A DNA stretch of 21,320 nt from a virus. The stretch covers positions 1 to 21,320 of the IMG/VR virus record IMGVR_UViG_3300032291_001980; one strand, 5' to 3'. A model generated the notes under the pieces. It searched no databases. It was not told the DNA's origin and saw nothing but the letters and a program-made list of their open reading frames with translations. How positions within the stretch are numbered: the stretch's first letter is position 1; each line of letters starts with the position of its first letter. Position numbers and translations under genes: made by a program. Below, one piece after another: positions 20,669 through 21,320 of the stretch.

Positions 20669-20888
20669 CTACTTCTCCTTCTTCTGTACGATTATCGTAC
20701 GCATTGTCTGATCTCTTTAGGTGAGTGGTAGTGCGGTATCCGATCTCTTGGACTTCGCGCCATGTAAGGAAGGTTAGAGCGTGGGCTATGAATAGGTTAG
20801 CCTCTGCCCCTGCTTGCAGGATATCGTAGACGAACTCCTGCTTCTGATAGTGAGTAGCCTTGATACCGCCGAGACGATAACTAGCCAT
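20661..20888 (-). CDS. Hypothetical 75-aa protein ending in palindrome-encoded peptide
   Basis: ATG at 20888 in a TAATG overlap with the upstream gene; its stop overlaps the amidoligase ATG (ATGCCTAA). Text: MASYRLGGIKATHYQKQEFVYD, helical LQAGAEANLFIAHALTFLTWREV, then RSDNAYDNRTEEGEVDA. The last residues are translated from palindrome copy 5 and the following ribosome-binding site, as in gene 18079-18288. No family recognised. Confidence 0.6.
   Translation of the reverse strand: MASYRLGGIKATHYQKQEFVYDILQAGAEANLFIAHALTFLTWREVQEIGYRTTTHLKRSDNAYDNRTEEGEVDA
20685..20701. repeat. 17-bp palindrome, copy 5 of 7
   Basis: TGTACGATTATCGTACG, 16 bases upstream of the amidoligase ATG (20668) and inside the coding end of gene 20661-20888. 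Confidence 0.9.
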
Positions 20889-21058
20889 TACATGCCCTGC
20901 TTGTCTATATCTTGCTCGGCTTGGAAGTAAGCCTCGCGCCAGTAATTGCGCGACTCGGTGAGTCGGTGGTTCGCAACGGCTGTGCTTACGAGCAGACCAA
21001 CCGTAACTGTGAGCGCGATAGTGATAGCCACTATGTCGCTCATTAGTAGAGTTACCAT
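20888..21058 (-). CDS. 56-aa single-pass membrane protein
   Basis: Start ATG 21058 is chosen because GAAAGG precedes it and palindrome, hairpin and promoter lie upstream; an in-frame ATG at 21121 would place them in the coding part. Sequence: MVTLLMSDIVAITIALTVTVGLLVSTAVA forms one membrane helix (about 8-29), then a charged helix RLTESRNYWREAYFQAEQDIDKQGM. It is the first gene after the main leftward promoter, so probably expressed early. Function unknown. Confidence 0.6.
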   Translation of the reverse strand: MVTLLMSDIVAITIALTVTVGLLVSTAVANHRLTESRNYWREAYFQAEQDIDKQGM

Positions 21059-21080
21059 AACCTGACCTTTCAGTAGTTGC

Positions 21081-21097
21081 CGTACGATTATCGTACA
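21081..21097. repeat. 17-bp palindrome, copy 6 of 7
   Basis: CGTACGATTATCGTACA in the predicted 5' UTR of the leftward operon, 22 bases before the ATG at 21058 and three bases after the 5'-terminal hairpin. Confidence 0.9.
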
Positions 21098-21099
21098 GC

Positions 21100-21123
21100 G
21101 AGTAGATATAGGAATATCCACTC
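21100..21123 (-). promoter_or_regulatory. 5'-terminal mRNA hairpin
   Basis: GAGTAGATAT (21100-21109) and ATATCCACTC (21114-21123) form a 10-bp stem (one G-U pair in the minus-strand RNA) with a four-base loop, starting at about the first transcribed base. Confidence 0.65.
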
Positions 21124-21127
21124 TCTA

Positions 21128-21156
21128 AGAATACGGCATGGGGGTGGCTAAGTCAA
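21128..21156 (-). promoter_or_regulatory. Main leftward promoter
   Basis: Minus strand TTGACT (21156-21151), 17-base spacer, TATTCT (21133-21128): a close match to the vegetative sigma-70/SigA consensus, giving a start at about 21121. Confidence 0.78.
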
Positions 21157-21320
21157 ATGAAATACGACTACGACCACCGAGCGACTACGGCTACCGATAC
21201 GCCCACGCCAACACAAACCTCTCCGCCGTACGACTATCGTACGCAGTTCGCAGAGCGACTATTTCTATCTCCCGAACGCCCAACACAAACTCGCCCGACA
21301 CAAAGTGTCGGACACAAACT
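21157..21320 (+). CDS. Possible rightward gene, 3' end outside the window
   Basis: ATG at 21157 opens a frame without stop to the window edge (54 codons): MKYDYDHRATTATDTPTPTQT, PPYDYRTQFAERLFLSPERP, TQTRPTQSVGHK. There is only a weak ribosome-binding site (GGGGGTGG, about 10 nt upstream) and no clear rightward promoter. The frame passes through palindrome copy 7 (YDYRT). A competing leftward frame is open from the edge to a TAG at 21193-21191 and also reads the palindrome as YDSRT. Which strand codes cannot be settled here. Confidence 0.3.
   Translation, partial: MKYDYDHRATTATDTPTPTQTSPPYDYRTQFAERLFLSPERPTQTRPTQSVGHK
21211..21320. repeat. ACACAAA direct repeats and a 7-bp inverted repeat at the window edge
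   Basis: ACACAAA occurs at 21211, 21283, 21298 and 21312, the last three spaced 15 and 14 bases. CCGACAC (21295-21301) and GTGTCGG (21305-21311) form an inverted repeat with a three-base loop among them. The array may continue beyond the window. Confidence 0.55.
21227..21243. repeat. 17-bp palindrome, copy 7 of 7 (variant centre)
   Basis: CGTACGACTATCGTACG: one base next to the centre differs (C for T), breaking one arm pair. On the minus strand it is followed by GGAGAGG, an RBS-like sequence at the spacing seen at other copies. Confidence 0.85.

Noticed and set aside
21058-21121. Longer start at 21121 for the first leftward membrane gene
   Set aside because: The ATG would lie at the transcription start within the hairpin, and the coding part would include hairpin and palindrome; ATG 21058 has a GAAAGG site. 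A leaderless start at 21121 is not fully excluded.
17063-21243. CRISPR array made of the seven palindromes
   Set aside because: Spacing varies from about 150 to 1500 bases and the intervals are genes, not uniform spacers.
21138-21320. Alternative rightward frame starting ATG 21138
   Set aside because: It is also open to the edge but gives Arg/Ser/Thr-rich text with no family feel; the 21157 frame is slightly better, and neither is well supported.

Overview
The window reads as part of a tailed phage (or prophage-like viral contig) that infects a low-to-moderate GC actinobacterium. Four things support this: a phage-encoded WhiB-family regulator (17594-17932), an actinophage-style gene order, frequent GTG/TTG starts, and two divergent promoters that put the start codon at about the transcription start (leaderless mRNAs). 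No integrase, repressor, capsid or terminase gene is visible, and no tRNA or CRISPR array was recognised. A freshwater actinobacterial host is plausible from base composition, but this is inference.

Layout. (1) 1-9301, rightward: distal tail genes, then lysis genes. After the tail end of a structural gene there are six small paralogous tail-appendage genes arranged as two copies of a three-gene cassette (A-B-C, HNH endonuclease, A'-B'-C'). A large minor tail protein, a small membrane protein, a long secreted Pro-Glu-repeat protein, three holin-like membrane proteins and a CHAP-domain endolysin follow. A strong hairpin terminator ends the block at 9346-9387. (2) 9393-9980, leftward: four tiny overlapping Cys-rich (zinc-ribbon) genes. 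(3) 9981-10207: divergent promoter region with two matching extended -10 elements, an 11-bp inverted repeat and a T8-G6-TA-G6 tract. (4) 10208-17051, rightward: replication and recombination genes, tightly packed with ATGA/TAATG overlaps. They include a Cas4/RecB-like nuclease, a DnaB-like ATPase, a secreted transglycosylase, a PD-(D/E)XK resolvase-like protein, a primase split over two overlapping frames, a DUF1599-like protein, an HNH nuclease, a metallophosphoesterase and a sigma-like factor. (5) 17061-21156, leftward: an accessory/early region with WhiB, a class-II glutamine amidotransferase-like protein, a Cys-rich amidoligase-family protein and several small proteins.

The most striking feature is in region 5. 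A 17-bp near-perfect palindrome (TGTACGATTATCGTACA on the + strand) occurs seven times between 17063 and 21243 and nowhere else in the window. Copies sit just 5' of ribosome-binding sites at the head of gene sub-cassettes, or straddle the 3' end of the preceding gene. Two copies follow a good -35/-10 promoter whose transcript would begin with a hairpin at its first nucleotide, giving a promoter / 5'-terminal hairpin / palindrome / RBS layout. This recalls the start-associated repeats (SAS/ESAS) of cluster K mycobacteriophages, but the sequence is different.

The region 5 genes suggest host takeover: WhiB to redirect host transcription, and an amidoligase/amidotransferase pair that may modify a host protein, peptide or cell-wall component. 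The replication operon also carries a sigma-like protein, a possible partner for the WhiB protein. All functions are read from sequence motifs only.
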